Shown here: in pieces, positions 17,733-25,026 of the stretch
How positions within the stretch are numbered: the first letter of the stretch is position 1
Layout: every line of letters starts with the position of its first letter
Assembly: GCA_020431825.1 (NCBI GenBank)
Contig: JAGQHN010000042.1
Location: forward strand, 1 to 38,551
DNA length: 38,551 nt
Direction of reading: 5' to 3'
DNA from: Trueperaceae bacterium
GTDB taxonomy: Bacteria > Deinococcota > Deinococci > Deinococcales > Trueperaceae
The notes under the pieces: model-generated
The model's input: only the letters and a program-made list of their open reading frames with translations
What the model was told of the DNA's origin: nothing
Database searches by the model: none
Program-made: the position numbers and the translations under genes

Positions 17733-17953
17733 ACAAGGACGATTAAAAAGCTGTGATTTGCGAAAAGCTCGAGCTCTATATCTTATACTTTCACCGTCCT
17801 TCCCGAACTTAAGGCAAAGTGCTATCAGAACGATTCCGCCCTTGCAAAGCAACTTGCTCTACAGGGCACTGCTATGACGAATGCTTAGTCTCTATGGTTA
17901 CATATGTTAGGCTGGTCAGCAAGATGTAAATTGCCTAAAAAACAAGGACAATT
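17733..17953. promoter_or_regulatory. Divergent control region with a distant 12-bp direct repeat
   Basis: The gap between the binding-protein gene (minus) and the AraC gene (plus) holds ACAAGGACGATT (17733-17744) and ACAAGGACAATT (17942-17953), 11 of 12 bases alike, one near each gene, 209 bp apart. AraC proteins bind direct repeats and often loop DNA between distant sites, so this is a candidate operator pair. A 10-bp palindrome AGCTCGAGCT lies in the gap but is probably another CTCGAG copy. TATAAG on the minus strand near 17788 might be a -10. No good -35 was found. Confidence 0.3.
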
Positions 17954-17975
17954 CCGACTATTTGCTTCATTAATT

Positions 17976-18791
17976 ATGAATGACTTAAACCTTAACTCGA
18001 GCCTGCCTATAGAGGCCAAAAACGCTGGCTTTTTTGTTTCCAGAGGTAAAGGTGAACACCCTGACCGGGTCTTAAGCAGTCATGAACTCATTTTTGTGAC
18101 CAAAGGTGTTTTGAGCATTATTGAGGGTAACCGCGTGTTTCATGTATCTGAAGGGGAGAGTCTTATTCTGTGGCCGCAGCGCAGGCATAAAGCTGCCAGC
18201 TCTTTTGGCCCTGACCTGCGCTTTTACTGGTTGCACTTTGTGCTCTACGAAGCTGATGGTAAGGAACAACTGAGCATTCCCCAGCATATAAAAGTTAAAC
18301 GCCCCGATCACCTGACCAGCTTCTTCCGGCGTTTTTTGGACGATCAGGAGGGCAATGCCCTGACGCAGGTTTCTGCAAATTTGCTGGTCATGCTGATGCT
18401 CTCAGAAGTGGCAGACTCGAGCCACACTGAAACGCAAGAGGACGAAAGTGCTTCGGTTTTAGCCAGCCGGGTGAATACACTTATTCGTACGCACTATCAC
18501 GAGCGTCTAAATACCTCAATCATTGCCAAGAAGTTGCGCCGCAATCCTGACTATCTGGGTAGGATTTTTAAAGATATTTATGGGCATACCATAACCGATG
18601 CCATCAACCAGTACCGCTTAAAACAAGCCAGAAAACTGCTCTTGGAGAGCCAGCAGAAAGTTGATGAAATTGCACAAAGTTGTGGATACGGCGATACGGG
18701 TTACTTCCGGCGTCTCTTTAAGCGCTCAGAAGGCATATCCCCCAAGCGCTTTAAAAGTTTGCATGCCAAGTTGCATGTCAATACCGAATAA
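17976..18791 (+). CDS. AraC-family transcriptional regulator (module B)
   Basis: About 271 residues from the ATG at 17976. The frame is open back to an ATG at 17904, but those 24 residues look unlike the family and neither start has a clear ribosome site, so the start is uncertain. The N-terminal cupin sensor includes SHELIFVTKGVLSIIEGN. The C-terminal paired helix-turn-helix ends with GYGDTGYFRRLFKRSEGISP, the AraC signature. It is divergent from the module B transporter and followed after 48 bp by the second GH127 gene, which it probably controls together with the transporter. Confidence 0.88.
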   Translation: MNDLNLNSSLPIEAKNAGFFVSRGKGEHPDRVLSSHELIFVTKGVLSIIEGNRVFHVSEGESLILWPQRRHKAASSFGPDLRFYWLHFVLYEADGKEQLSIPQHIKVKRPDHLTSFFRRFLDDQEGNALTQVSANLLVMLMLSEVADSSHTETQEDESASVLASRVNTLIRTHYHERLNTSIIAKKLRRNPDYLGRIFKDIYGHTITDAINQYRLKQARKLLLESQQKVDEIAQSCGYGDTGYFRRLFKRSEGISPKRFKSLHAKLHVNTE

Positions 18792-18839
18792 GATGCTCAT
18801 AATAAGCCTGTTTTAGTTTTACCTAGTGGAGGTAGCATA

Positions 18840-20717
18840 ATGGAGCAAGGCCGGGATTACCCCATTCACCCCGTCGAATTTACCAAAGTTAGTTTTGAAG
18901 ATAGCTTTTGGTTGCCCAGACTGGAAACGAACCGTAAAGTAACCATTCCTTATGATTTTGAAAAATGTGAAGCTACCGGGCGCGTTGACAATTTCTTAAA
19001 AGCTGCCGGTAAAATGGCAGGTGCCCACACCGGACTGGTTTTTAATGACTCAGATGTTTTTAAAGTGATAGAGGGGGCTGCGTTTTCACTCAGTCTGCAC
19101 CCAGATGCTGAGCTAGATGCCTATCTTGATAAGCTCATTGCTATTATTGCTGATGCGCAGGAAGAAGACGGCTATATTTATACCTCTCGTACTGTTAACC
19201 CGGAGGCAGTTAGTGCAGACCGTGAGGGGCTCGAGCGCTGGTCAAACCTGAAATTCAACCATGAGCTTTATAACCTGGGACATATGTATGAAGCCGCCGT
19301 GGCGCACTATCTGGCAACGGGTAAGCGAAATTTTTTAGATATTGCTGTAAGAAGTGCTGACCTGATTGACAGGGTGTTTGGCCCGGATAAAAAGCGAGAT
19401 GTTCCTGGACACCAGGAGGTTGAACTAGGGCTGGTTAAGCTGTACCGCGTTACTGGTGACGAGCGTTATTTAAAGCTGGCGAAATTCTTCCTTGATGAAC
19501 GTGGTCACTACAATGGTCGGGAGGAGAATAAGCTCTTTGGCATTCCTGGTTACGCGCAAGATCATTTGCCGGTGACCGAGCAAACGGAAGCGGTGGGTCA
19601 CTCAGTAAGGGCCGCTTATATGTATGCTGGTATGGCCGATGTTGCTGCATTGACCGGAGACGAAGCCTACATAAAAGCCCTTGATGCTATCTGGGAAAAT
19701 GTGGTTTACAAGAAGCTCTATCTGACAGGAGGCATAGGCGCACGGCACCACGGCGAATCGTTTGGCGATGACTATGAACTGCCCAATGCTACTGCCTACA
19801 CTGAAACCTGCGCTGCCATTGCCAACATTTACTGGAACCACCGTATGTTTTTATTGCACGGGGACAGCAAGTATCTGGATGTACTCGAGCGCACCCTTTA
19901 CAACGGCTTTCTTTCAGGAATTGCCCTGTCAGGCGATACCTTTTTTTACCCGAATCCACTCGAGTCTGATGCCAAGTATGAGTTTAACCGCGATGGGGGC
20001 TTCAGACGTAACCCCTGGTTTGAATGTTCCTGCTGTCCCACCAATATTGTTCGGCTTTTACCTGCGCTTTTGGGTTATGTGCTGGCACAAAAAGATGACA
20101 CCGTTTTTGTCAATCTTTATGCTTCAGGCACAGGCGAACTTGATCTGGGTGGACAAACTGTTCGGCTAACGCAGGAAACGAATTATCCCTGGGATGGTAA
20201 GATAAAACTGTCACTGGAAACTGAAAACCCCATGCGGTTTAAACTGGCTTTGCGCATTCCTGGCTGGGCGCAGGGAGAACCTGTTCCAGGCGATCTCTAT
20301 AGCTATCTGGGCAAAAAGGATAAGGCCATAACACTCATGCTAAATGGCGAAAAGCAAGATATCAAACAAGAAAATGGTTTTGCGGTCTTAGAGCGCGAGT
20401 GGCAAGCTGGAGATGTTATAGAGCTTGATTTACCAATGCCCATAGAACGCGTTCTTAGTCACAGAAAAGTTGAAGAAAATCGTGACAAGGTTGCCGTAGA
20501 GCGTGGACCGATTGTTTACTGCGCTGAAGCCACTGACAATGGTGGTCATGCGCTTGATTTGACCTTGGCGGATACTGCCGAATTAAGTGCTGAGTACAAG
20601 CCTGATATGCTTGGCGGTGTTACGGTTATTAAAGCTGAGGGCTTAACGCTTATTCCTTACTATGCCTGGGCACACCGAGATGTGGGAGAAATGGCGGTCT
20701 GGTTAAAGCGAGGTTAA
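18840..20717 (+). CDS. GH127 family glycoside hydrolase, second copy
   Basis: A 625-residue cytoplasmic protein, paralogous to 14386-12479 (shared TGGIGAR and AYTETCAAI). The zinc and catalytic residues are intact: Glu322 and Cys324 in AYTETCAAI, and Cys398-Cys399 in FECSCCPTN. GGAGG stands 7 nt before the ATG. The loops around the active site differ clearly from the other copy, for example an insertion after about residue 100 (..SRTVNPEAVSADREG..), so the two probably act on different linkages or substituents of one glycan. It lies 48 bp after the AraC gene on the same strand and is probably co-transcribed with it. A 13-bp hairpin follows. Confidence 0.9.
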   Translation: MEQGRDYPIHPVEFTKVSFEDSFWLPRLETNRKVTIPYDFEKCEATGRVDNFLKAAGKMAGAHTGLVFNDSDVFKVIEGAAFSLSLHPDAELDAYLDKLIAIIADAQEEDGYIYTSRTVNPEAVSADREGLERWSNLKFNHELYNLGHMYEAAVAHYLATGKRNFLDIAVRSADLIDRVFGPDKKRDVPGHQEVELGLVKLYRVTGDERYLKLAKFFLDERGHYNGREENKLFGIPGYAQDHLPVTEQTEAVGHSVRAAYMYAGMADVAALTGDEAYIKALDAIWENVVYKKLYLTGGIGARHHGESFGDDYELPNATAYTETCAAIANIYWNHRMFLLHGDSKYLDVLERTLYNGFLSGIALSGDTFFYPNPLESDAKYEFNRDGGFRRNPWFECSCCPTNIVRLLPALLGYVLAQKDDTVFVNLYASGTGELDLGGQTVRLTQETNYPWDGKIKLSLETENPMRFKLALRIPGWAQGEPVPGDLYSYLGKKDKAITLMLNGEKQDIKQENGFAVLEREWQAGDVIELDLPMPIERVLSHRKVEENRDKVAVERGPIVYCAEATDNGGHALDLTLADTAELSAEYKPDMLGGVTVIKAEGLTLIPYYAWAHRDVGEMAVWLKRG

Positions 20718-20764
20718 AGTACAGCTTGCTGCTGTTACGCATGCCTAACTCAAAGATTTTTGCG

Positions 20765-20799
20765 AATGAAAGTCCAGGTGTTTTGTCTGGACTTTCATT
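20765..20799 (+). terminator. Hairpin terminator between GH127-2 and the GNAT gene
   Basis: AATGAAAGTCCAG (20765-20777) pairs perfectly over 13 bp with CTGGACTTTCATT (20787-20799), with a 9-nt loop. The downstream T-run is weak (ATTTG). It lies between convergent genes, so it probably serves both. Confidence 0.65.
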
Positions 20800-20887
20800 A
20801 TTTGAGCAAGCTATTCAATTTTCAAGAAAGATCTATAAAACAATTTTTTGGGCTGTTTAGGGAGGTACAGGGATAGATGGTTGCTCC

Positions 20888-21982
20888 TCAAAAAGTTTTC
20901 CATTCTTCTGCTAAAACTGCAAATATCACATCATCAGCCCACTCGCCTTTAAACCATAAACTTTTCCTGAGCTGTGCTTCCTGCTTCATGCCAAGGCGCT
21001 TCATTAAGTTTATTGAAGGGGCGTTGCGCGGGTCGGTTATGCCATAAATGCGGTGCAAGCCTTGCTCCTTGAAGGCATGATTTATTAAGGTTTTGACAGC
21101 TTCCGTTGCTAAGCCTTTGCCTTGAAATCTGGGGTCAAAGGTGTAGCCAATTTCTGCCTGTTTGCCAGCCTCATCCATCTTAAAATACAGATCGCCTATA
21201 AGTTCATCCGATTCTTTTAGCGCAACAGCAAATTGAAAACTATCATTGGCGGTAAAAGGCTCAACGACTTTGCAGCCGTTTATAAGCTTTTTGGCGCTTT
21301 CTGTGTCGTAGTTTTCCCAGAGTTGCATCCAGGCAACTTCGGGTAGATTGCGGTAGGCCACCAGGGGCGCTAAGTCATCGTCTCTTAAACGGCGCATGCG
21401 GAGCCTTGGGGTTTCCAGAGATTCAAACCTTGCCCTGCTTTGTCTTGCCAGGTAATCAGGTTGCAACAGGCTCATAACAATGGCACTTTGAAACTTGCCT
21501 TCCCAGAGGAGCACATCGCGCCTTATGCCTTCTTGTATAAAGCCGTGTTTTTTGTAAACATGCTGCGCTCTGGGGTTAAAGTCATAAACCTCGAGTTCAA
21601 TCCGGTGCAGGTTTAACGTTTTAAAGCCAAACTCGAGCACCAGCTCTGTAGCCTCGGAGCCGTAGCCTTTTTCGCGGTTCTCAGTCCCAGATATCGCAAT
21701 GCGAAAATTTGATGAGCGGTTATCCCAGTCGATGTCATTGAGCACGACTTCGCCGCGGTAGCGGTTTTCACCGGGCAAGGTAATAGCAAAGTCATACCGG
21801 TCTTCTTCGGTCGGAACCCTTGCACAAAATGCCTGAACTTGCTCGAGGCTAAAAGACTGCTTTGTGCCTGTAAGCTGCATAGCCTCTTTGTCGCTCAGGC
21901 TTGCATACATAGCTTCGGCATCTTCGGGGCCAATCGGTCTTAGAATGACGGTTTTTCCTCTAAGGGTAGGTTTTTCGGGCAT
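20888..21982 (-). CDS. Tandem GNAT-domain N-acetyltransferase (two RimJ/RimL-like domains fused)
   Basis: A 364-residue protein made of two full GNAT acetyltransferase domains. Each starts with the same phrase type (TVILRPIGPEDAEAMY at about 10; PRLRMRRLRDDDLAPLV at about 190). Each has an acetyl-CoA loop (NREKGYGSEA near 108; FQGKGLATEA near 290) and a family end motif (ARAQHVYKKHGF; APSINLMKRLGM). The usual family length is about 180, so this is a fusion of two related units. Targets may be ribosomal protein N-termini, polyamines or small amines. None can be chosen from sequence. AAAGGA precedes the ATG at 21982. Confidence 0.88.
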   Translation of the reverse strand: MPEKPTLRGKTVILRPIGPEDAEAMYASLSDKEAMQLTGTKQSFSLEQVQAFCARVPTEEDRYDFAITLPGENRYRGEVVLNDIDWDNRSSNFRIAISGTENREKGYGSEATELVLEFGFKTLNLHRIELEVYDFNPRAQHVYKKHGFIQEGIRRDVLLWEGKFQSAIVMSLLQPDYLARQSRARFESLETPRLRMRRLRDDDLAPLVAYRNLPEVAWMQLWENYDTESAKKLINGCKVVEPFTANDSFQFAVALKESDELIGDLYFKMDEAGKQAEIGYTFDPRFQGKGLATEAVKTLINHAFKEQGLHRIYGITDPRNAPSINLMKRLGMKQEAQLRKSLWFKGEWADDVIFAVLAEEWKTF

Positions 21983-22056
21983 GACTCATCCTTTGGTTTT
22001 GACAGTTCAGCTTAGCTTAAATGCCTGAACTGAGAAGTTTTCCAAGGGTTGGAGCA

Positions 22057-22109
22057 GTCACAGTCGTCAAAGTTTGTGGTCACAAGCTGGTCACAGCTAC
22101 TTTTTTAAG
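22057..22109 (+). promoter_or_regulatory. Promoter with 11-bp-phased GTCACA repeats (lipoprotein pair)
   Basis: GTCACA occurs at 22057, 22079 and 22090, that is 22 and 11 bp apart, all on one face of the helix. Eight bases after the last copy stands TTTAAG (22104-22109), a 4-of-6 -10 match, 44 bp before the ATG at 22153. The same spacing recurs before 27391 and 29351. The repeats take the place of a -35, as in promoters activated by SARP or PhoB-type winged-helix regulators. Confidence 0.6.
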
Positions 22110-22152
22110 CTTCTGGCATCGCTTGAATAAAGCGAATTTTGTGGAGGAAACC

Positions 22153-23349
22153 ATGTTTAAAAAAATATTATCTCTGTTAGCGCTTGTTGTTCTTTTTGCA
22201 GCCTGTAGCACGACTCCTGAACCTACGCCAGACCCGGGTGATAACCCTGAGCCCGGTAGCGGCTCACTACCTCAGGAATTGCAGGGTGAGTGGTTCGCAG
22301 GTTCGATCTCGAGCATTCAGTTTTATGACCCCATTACAGGAGACTGGGCAGCTCCTAATGGCTCGGGCTTTTACATGATCTTTAAGGCTGATGGCAGTTA
22401 TGAAGAAGGGGCAGTGATTAATTCGACCCAGTACAATTGCTCTTTGCAACTCCTTGGTGTGGCCAAAGGCACAGCAGAAGTAAACGGTACGAAACTGACC
22501 TTGCATCAAACCCAGCGCAAAGTCCATGTATCAAATACCTGTGGAAATGCCAGTGATAGCAGCGAAGGTATCAAAGACTATGTATATGGCATTGAGTTTA
22601 AGGACGATGCTTTTGGAACACCAGCCCTTTTTCTAACCGAAACAGATGGTAGCCCACATGGCACCTTTTATCCCTGGGGAAATGCTGATCCAAATCCAGA
22701 ACCCTCTTCCTTAAGTCTCTCAGGAACAGTCCTTGCACCAGCAGGTGGTGATGTTGCTGGAACCACGATTTACGCCTGCTATGTTCAGGGCGAAGGCTGT
22801 CACAAGGCGAAGAGTAAAACGCTAGAAATCAGCAGTCATGGTAGTAGCGCCAGCTTTGCTTTTGAAGGTTTAGAGAATGCCCCTTACTTCCTTCTTGCCT
22901 TCGGAGATGCCAATAGTAACGGTGAACTTTTTGATGATGACGATACTTATGGTGAAGTTTCAACAGAACTTGCCCCACCCCAGGCGGGGCTCGAGCTGCA
23001 ACTTTACTATCTGAAAGACTTTGATCAACCCGAACCTGAGCCTGAACTTTCCATATCCGGTACGGTGACGGCACCAGCAGATGGCGATGTGCAAGGAGTC
23101 ACGGTTTTTGCCTGTGTGATAGTTGGCGATGCCTGTGATGAGGCCAGAAGTCAGGTTTTTACGATTAGTTCAAGGGGCCCATCAGCCATGTTCGAATTTG
23201 TTGGGCTCGAGTCCACCCCTTACTACCTCTTTGCCGCTGCCGATGCCAACGGCTCGGGTGAACTGGATGCTGGCGATTACTTTGTGGAATATGGCGAAGT
23301 GACACCTCCAGCTAACGAACTCACCTTAGAACTTCAGGTTATTCAATAA
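22153..23349 (+). CDS. Secreted lipoprotein with two tandem SGTV-type domains
   Basis: 398 residues from the ATG at 22153, chosen because GGAGG precedes it and a lipoprotein signal follows (hydrophobic run ending LFAAC, Cys18). The longer frame from 22021 lacks both. After the cysteine comes a Pro/Glu-rich linker (TTPEPTPDPG), a unique domain (about 40-180), then two copies of one domain at about 187-285 and 299-398. Both begin with SGTV.AP..GDV, both hold a C-x6-C pair (YACYVQGEGC; FACVIVGDAC) and both hold an Asp-rich loop (DANSNGELFDDD; DANGSGELDAGD) that may bind calcium. The function is unknown. The make-up suggests an outer-surface or periplasmic adhesion or binding protein. It is the first gene of a pair with 23398-24189. 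Confidence 0.82.
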   Translation: MFKKILSLLALVVLFAACSTTPEPTPDPGDNPEPGSGSLPQELQGEWFAGSISSIQFYDPITGDWAAPNGSGFYMIFKADGSYEEGAVINSTQYNCSLQLLGVAKGTAEVNGTKLTLHQTQRKVHVSNTCGNASDSSEGIKDYVYGIEFKDDAFGTPALFLTETDGSPHGTFYPWGNADPNPEPSSLSLSGTVLAPAGGDVAGTTIYACYVQGEGCHKAKSKTLEISSHGSSASFAFEGLENAPYFLLAFGDANSNGELFDDDDTYGEVSTELAPPQAGLELQLYYLKDFDQPEPEPELSISGTVTAPADGDVQGVTVFACVIVGDACDEARSQVFTISSRGPSAMFEFVGLESTPYYLFAAADANGSGELDAGDYFVEYGEVTPPANELTLELQVIQ

Positions 23350-23359
23350 ACACAATTCA

Positions 23360-23385
23360 GGCTGAGGGTTAGCCCTCAGCCTTTT
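23360..23385 (+). terminator. Intrinsic terminator between the two lipoprotein genes
   Basis: GGCTGAGGG (23360-23368), loop TTAG, CCCTCAGCC (23373-23381), then TTTT: a textbook terminator. The next gene starts 12 bp later with no visible promoter of its own, so the second lipoprotein must rely on read-through or on a promoter inside the first gene. Confidence 0.8.
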
Positions 23386-23397
23386 GAAAGGAAAGTT

Positions 23398-24189
23398 ATG
23401 AAACAACTTACTCGTCTTATAGGCTTACTGGTCGTTTGCTTCGCTACCGCTTGTACAGAGGGCTCGAGTCCTAACCCCACGCCCAATCCAGAACCACAGC
23501 AAGGGCACAGCGTGGTAGGTTCGGTGCTTGATACCGCAGGAAAACCCCTTTCAGGTGCTTTAGTCTGGCTCGAGCCAGCGCTAACCACGGGTCTTACCCA
23601 GACCCACACAGATATTACAGGCCATTACAAAGTTGAAGGGCTTATAGATGTACCTTACTACGCCAAAGCCTGGACTGAAATTGACTATAATAATCAACAT
23701 TTTTGTCTGCGCCTGGCTATGCCTAATCTGACCGACTATGATTCTTTTGTGCCCAGTCAGGGTGCTGTCCGCAATTTCCAGTGGCAATTAACGGGTGCTA
23801 TTCCAGGACTATCTGAAGGATATTTTGGGGGTGAGATCAGGCTTTTTAGAGAGGGAGATATGAAAGGGGCAAAGGTTCAACTGAGTTTTACCCCTACAAT
23901 GCCCCTGGCTGACGGGAGTACAGGTCAGGCGTTTACCCGAAGCCTTGATCTTGATGAAGAGCTCATGCTGTATGACATACCACTCGGTCACTATCAGGTA
24001 TCTGCGGTTTTGCTGGAAAACAGTGATGTTATTCCTTTGCATGTTGGTTTGGAAAGCTCCTGGACCGGGTATGAAGGGCAGACAGAAACAGCAGATTTTG
24101 GCTTTAGTTCTTCGTCTCTTTACTGTGGCAATGATAATGGCATTGATCGGGGTTTTCTTTATCTGAATAGCCCCTTTGAGTACGAGTAA
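23398..24189 (+). CDS. Secreted lipoprotein with carboxypeptidase regulatory-like domain
   Basis: 263 residues. The signal peptide ends FATAC (Cys19), giving a lipid-anchored protein, followed by a short Pro/Asn linker (SPNPTPNPEPQ). Residues about 38-100 match the carboxypeptidase-regulatory-like fold (VVGSVLDTAGKPLSGALVWL, ..TDITGHYKVEGL..), a small beta-sandwich common in surface proteins. The rest has no motif I recognise. AAAGGAAAG lies before the ATG. It follows the first lipoprotein by 48 bp with a terminator between. A function in surface binding is guesswork. Confidence 0.78.
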   Translation: MKQLTRLIGLLVVCFATACTEGSSPNPTPNPEPQQGHSVVGSVLDTAGKPLSGALVWLEPALTTGLTQTHTDITGHYKVEGLIDVPYYAKAWTEIDYNNQHFCLRLAMPNLTDYDSFVPSQGAVRNFQWQLTGAIPGLSEGYFGGEIRLFREGDMKGAKVQLSFTPTMPLADGSTGQAFTRSLDLDEELMLYDIPLGHYQVSAVLLENSDVIPLHVGLESSWTGYEGQTETADFGFSSSSLYCGNDNGIDRGFLYLNSPFEYE

Positions 24190-24234
24190 CTAGAATTTGC
24201 CCAGTCTCAAAAGGATCGGCTCTTTGAAACATGC

Positions 24235-24299
24235 TTGACAAAATGTTGTCGTAGCTCTACCATAATGAATCATGATTCATAAAATTGAATTATGATTCA
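24235..24299 (+). promoter_or_regulatory. TetR promoter with two operator copies 20 bp apart
   Basis: TTGACA (24235-24240), 17 bp, TACCAT (24258-24263) form a good promoter. Directly after it come two operator-like palindromes: ATGAATCATGATTCAT (24265-24280, perfect) and TGAATTATGATTCA (24286-24299, one pair off). Their TGAAT halves lie exactly 20 bp apart, two helical turns, so two dimers could bind on the same face over the transcription start. The TetR protein of 24311-24919 is the obvious ligand, giving self-repression. Confidence 0.75.
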
Positions 24300-24310
24300 T
24301 TTAGAGAACA

Positions 24311-24919
24311 ATGGCAGATCTTAAAGCCGACTTACAAAACCAGCTAAATGGTCTAAAGCAAAACCATATTCTTGAGGCAGCGATAAGTGTATTTTCTGAA
24401 AAAGGGTTTCACCGCGCAAAAATAAGAGACATCGCTAAAGCTGCTGGGGTGGCCGATGGGACGGTTTATAACTACTTTTCCAGTAAAGATGATCTGCTCC
24501 TGGGCATCTTAAATAAGCTTAACGAAACCGAAAGTCGGCCAGCGCAGTTTGAGGCCTTGGGACAGGAAAATCTGGAAGCTCTATTTCAAGCACAAATGAA
24601 ACACCGCTTTAGCGTCATGATGGCAAATAAGCGCATTTTACAGGCAGTCTTACCAGAGGTTCTCAGCAATGCCGAATTACGTGATCTGTATTTCACAAAG
24701 GTCATTTTACCTACGATGACACAAGGGGAAAACGCATTTTCTAAAGTCCTAGCAACAAACAAAGTTTCAGCAATGGCTCTTGTTCGGGCAATGGCTGCGT
24801 CGCTCTTTGGTCTGGTCGTCCTGACACTACTGGGAGATAAGCAGAGTGAGGAGAGTGCAGATGAGATGATTGCTTTTTTGGCAAAAAGTTTTGCCAGAGA
24901 GCTTGAGGGCAACCTGTAA
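24311..24919 (+). CDS. TetR/AcrR-family transcriptional regulator
   Basis: 202 residues. The N-terminal helix-turn-helix is complete ([21 protein letters not shown].., residues about 38-60), preceded by [19 protein letters not shown], as in TetR/AcrR/FadR-type repressors. The C-terminal ligand domain (60-202) is helical and not specific. Two operators stand in its own promoter. It lies 107 bp upstream of an ABC exporter on the same strand and probably controls both, lifted by the exported compound. The operators resemble those of FadR-like fatty-acyl-CoA sensors in general form (TGAAT..ATTCA), so a lipid ligand is an alternative. Confidence 0.9.
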   Translation: MADLKADLQNQLNGLKQNHILEAAISVFSEKGFHRAKIRDIAKAAGVADGTVYNYFSSKDDLLLGILNKLNETESRPAQFEALGQENLEALFQAQMKHRFSVMMANKRILQAVLPEVLSNAELRDLYFTKVILPTMTQGENAFSKVLATNKVSAMALVRAMAASLFGLVVLTLLGDKQSEESADEMIAFLAKSFARELEGNL

Positions 24920-25026
24920 AAGCTCATTGTGTGACAGGTCATTTCAATGGTCTAGCGCTCGAGCCTGTCAAATTCACAAAGACTGCATCCTGAGAATTTT
25001 TCCTTTTAAAAGTATCTGGAGAAACG

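Noticed and set aside
802-20717. A missing or broken ABC ATPase gene in the sugar modules
   Set aside because: No Walker A/B fragment is present around either module. Absence fits the common use of one shared ATPase for several sugar importers.
22079-22095. CRP-type site reading of the GTCACA motifs
   Set aside because: CRP sites are inverted (TGTGA-N6-TCACA). Here all copies point the same way at 11-bp steps.
22021-22152. N-terminal extension of the lipoprotein from an ATG at 22021
   Set aside because: It would bury the lipoprotein signal and read through the GTCACA promoter. GGAGG and the signal peptide point to 22153.
24932-24970. TGACAGG..CCTGTCA inverted repeat (25-bp gap) between TetR and the ATPase gene
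   Set aside because: Only 7 bp arms, a long gap and no T-run. It overlaps a CTCGAG copy. Not enough to call a terminator or operator.
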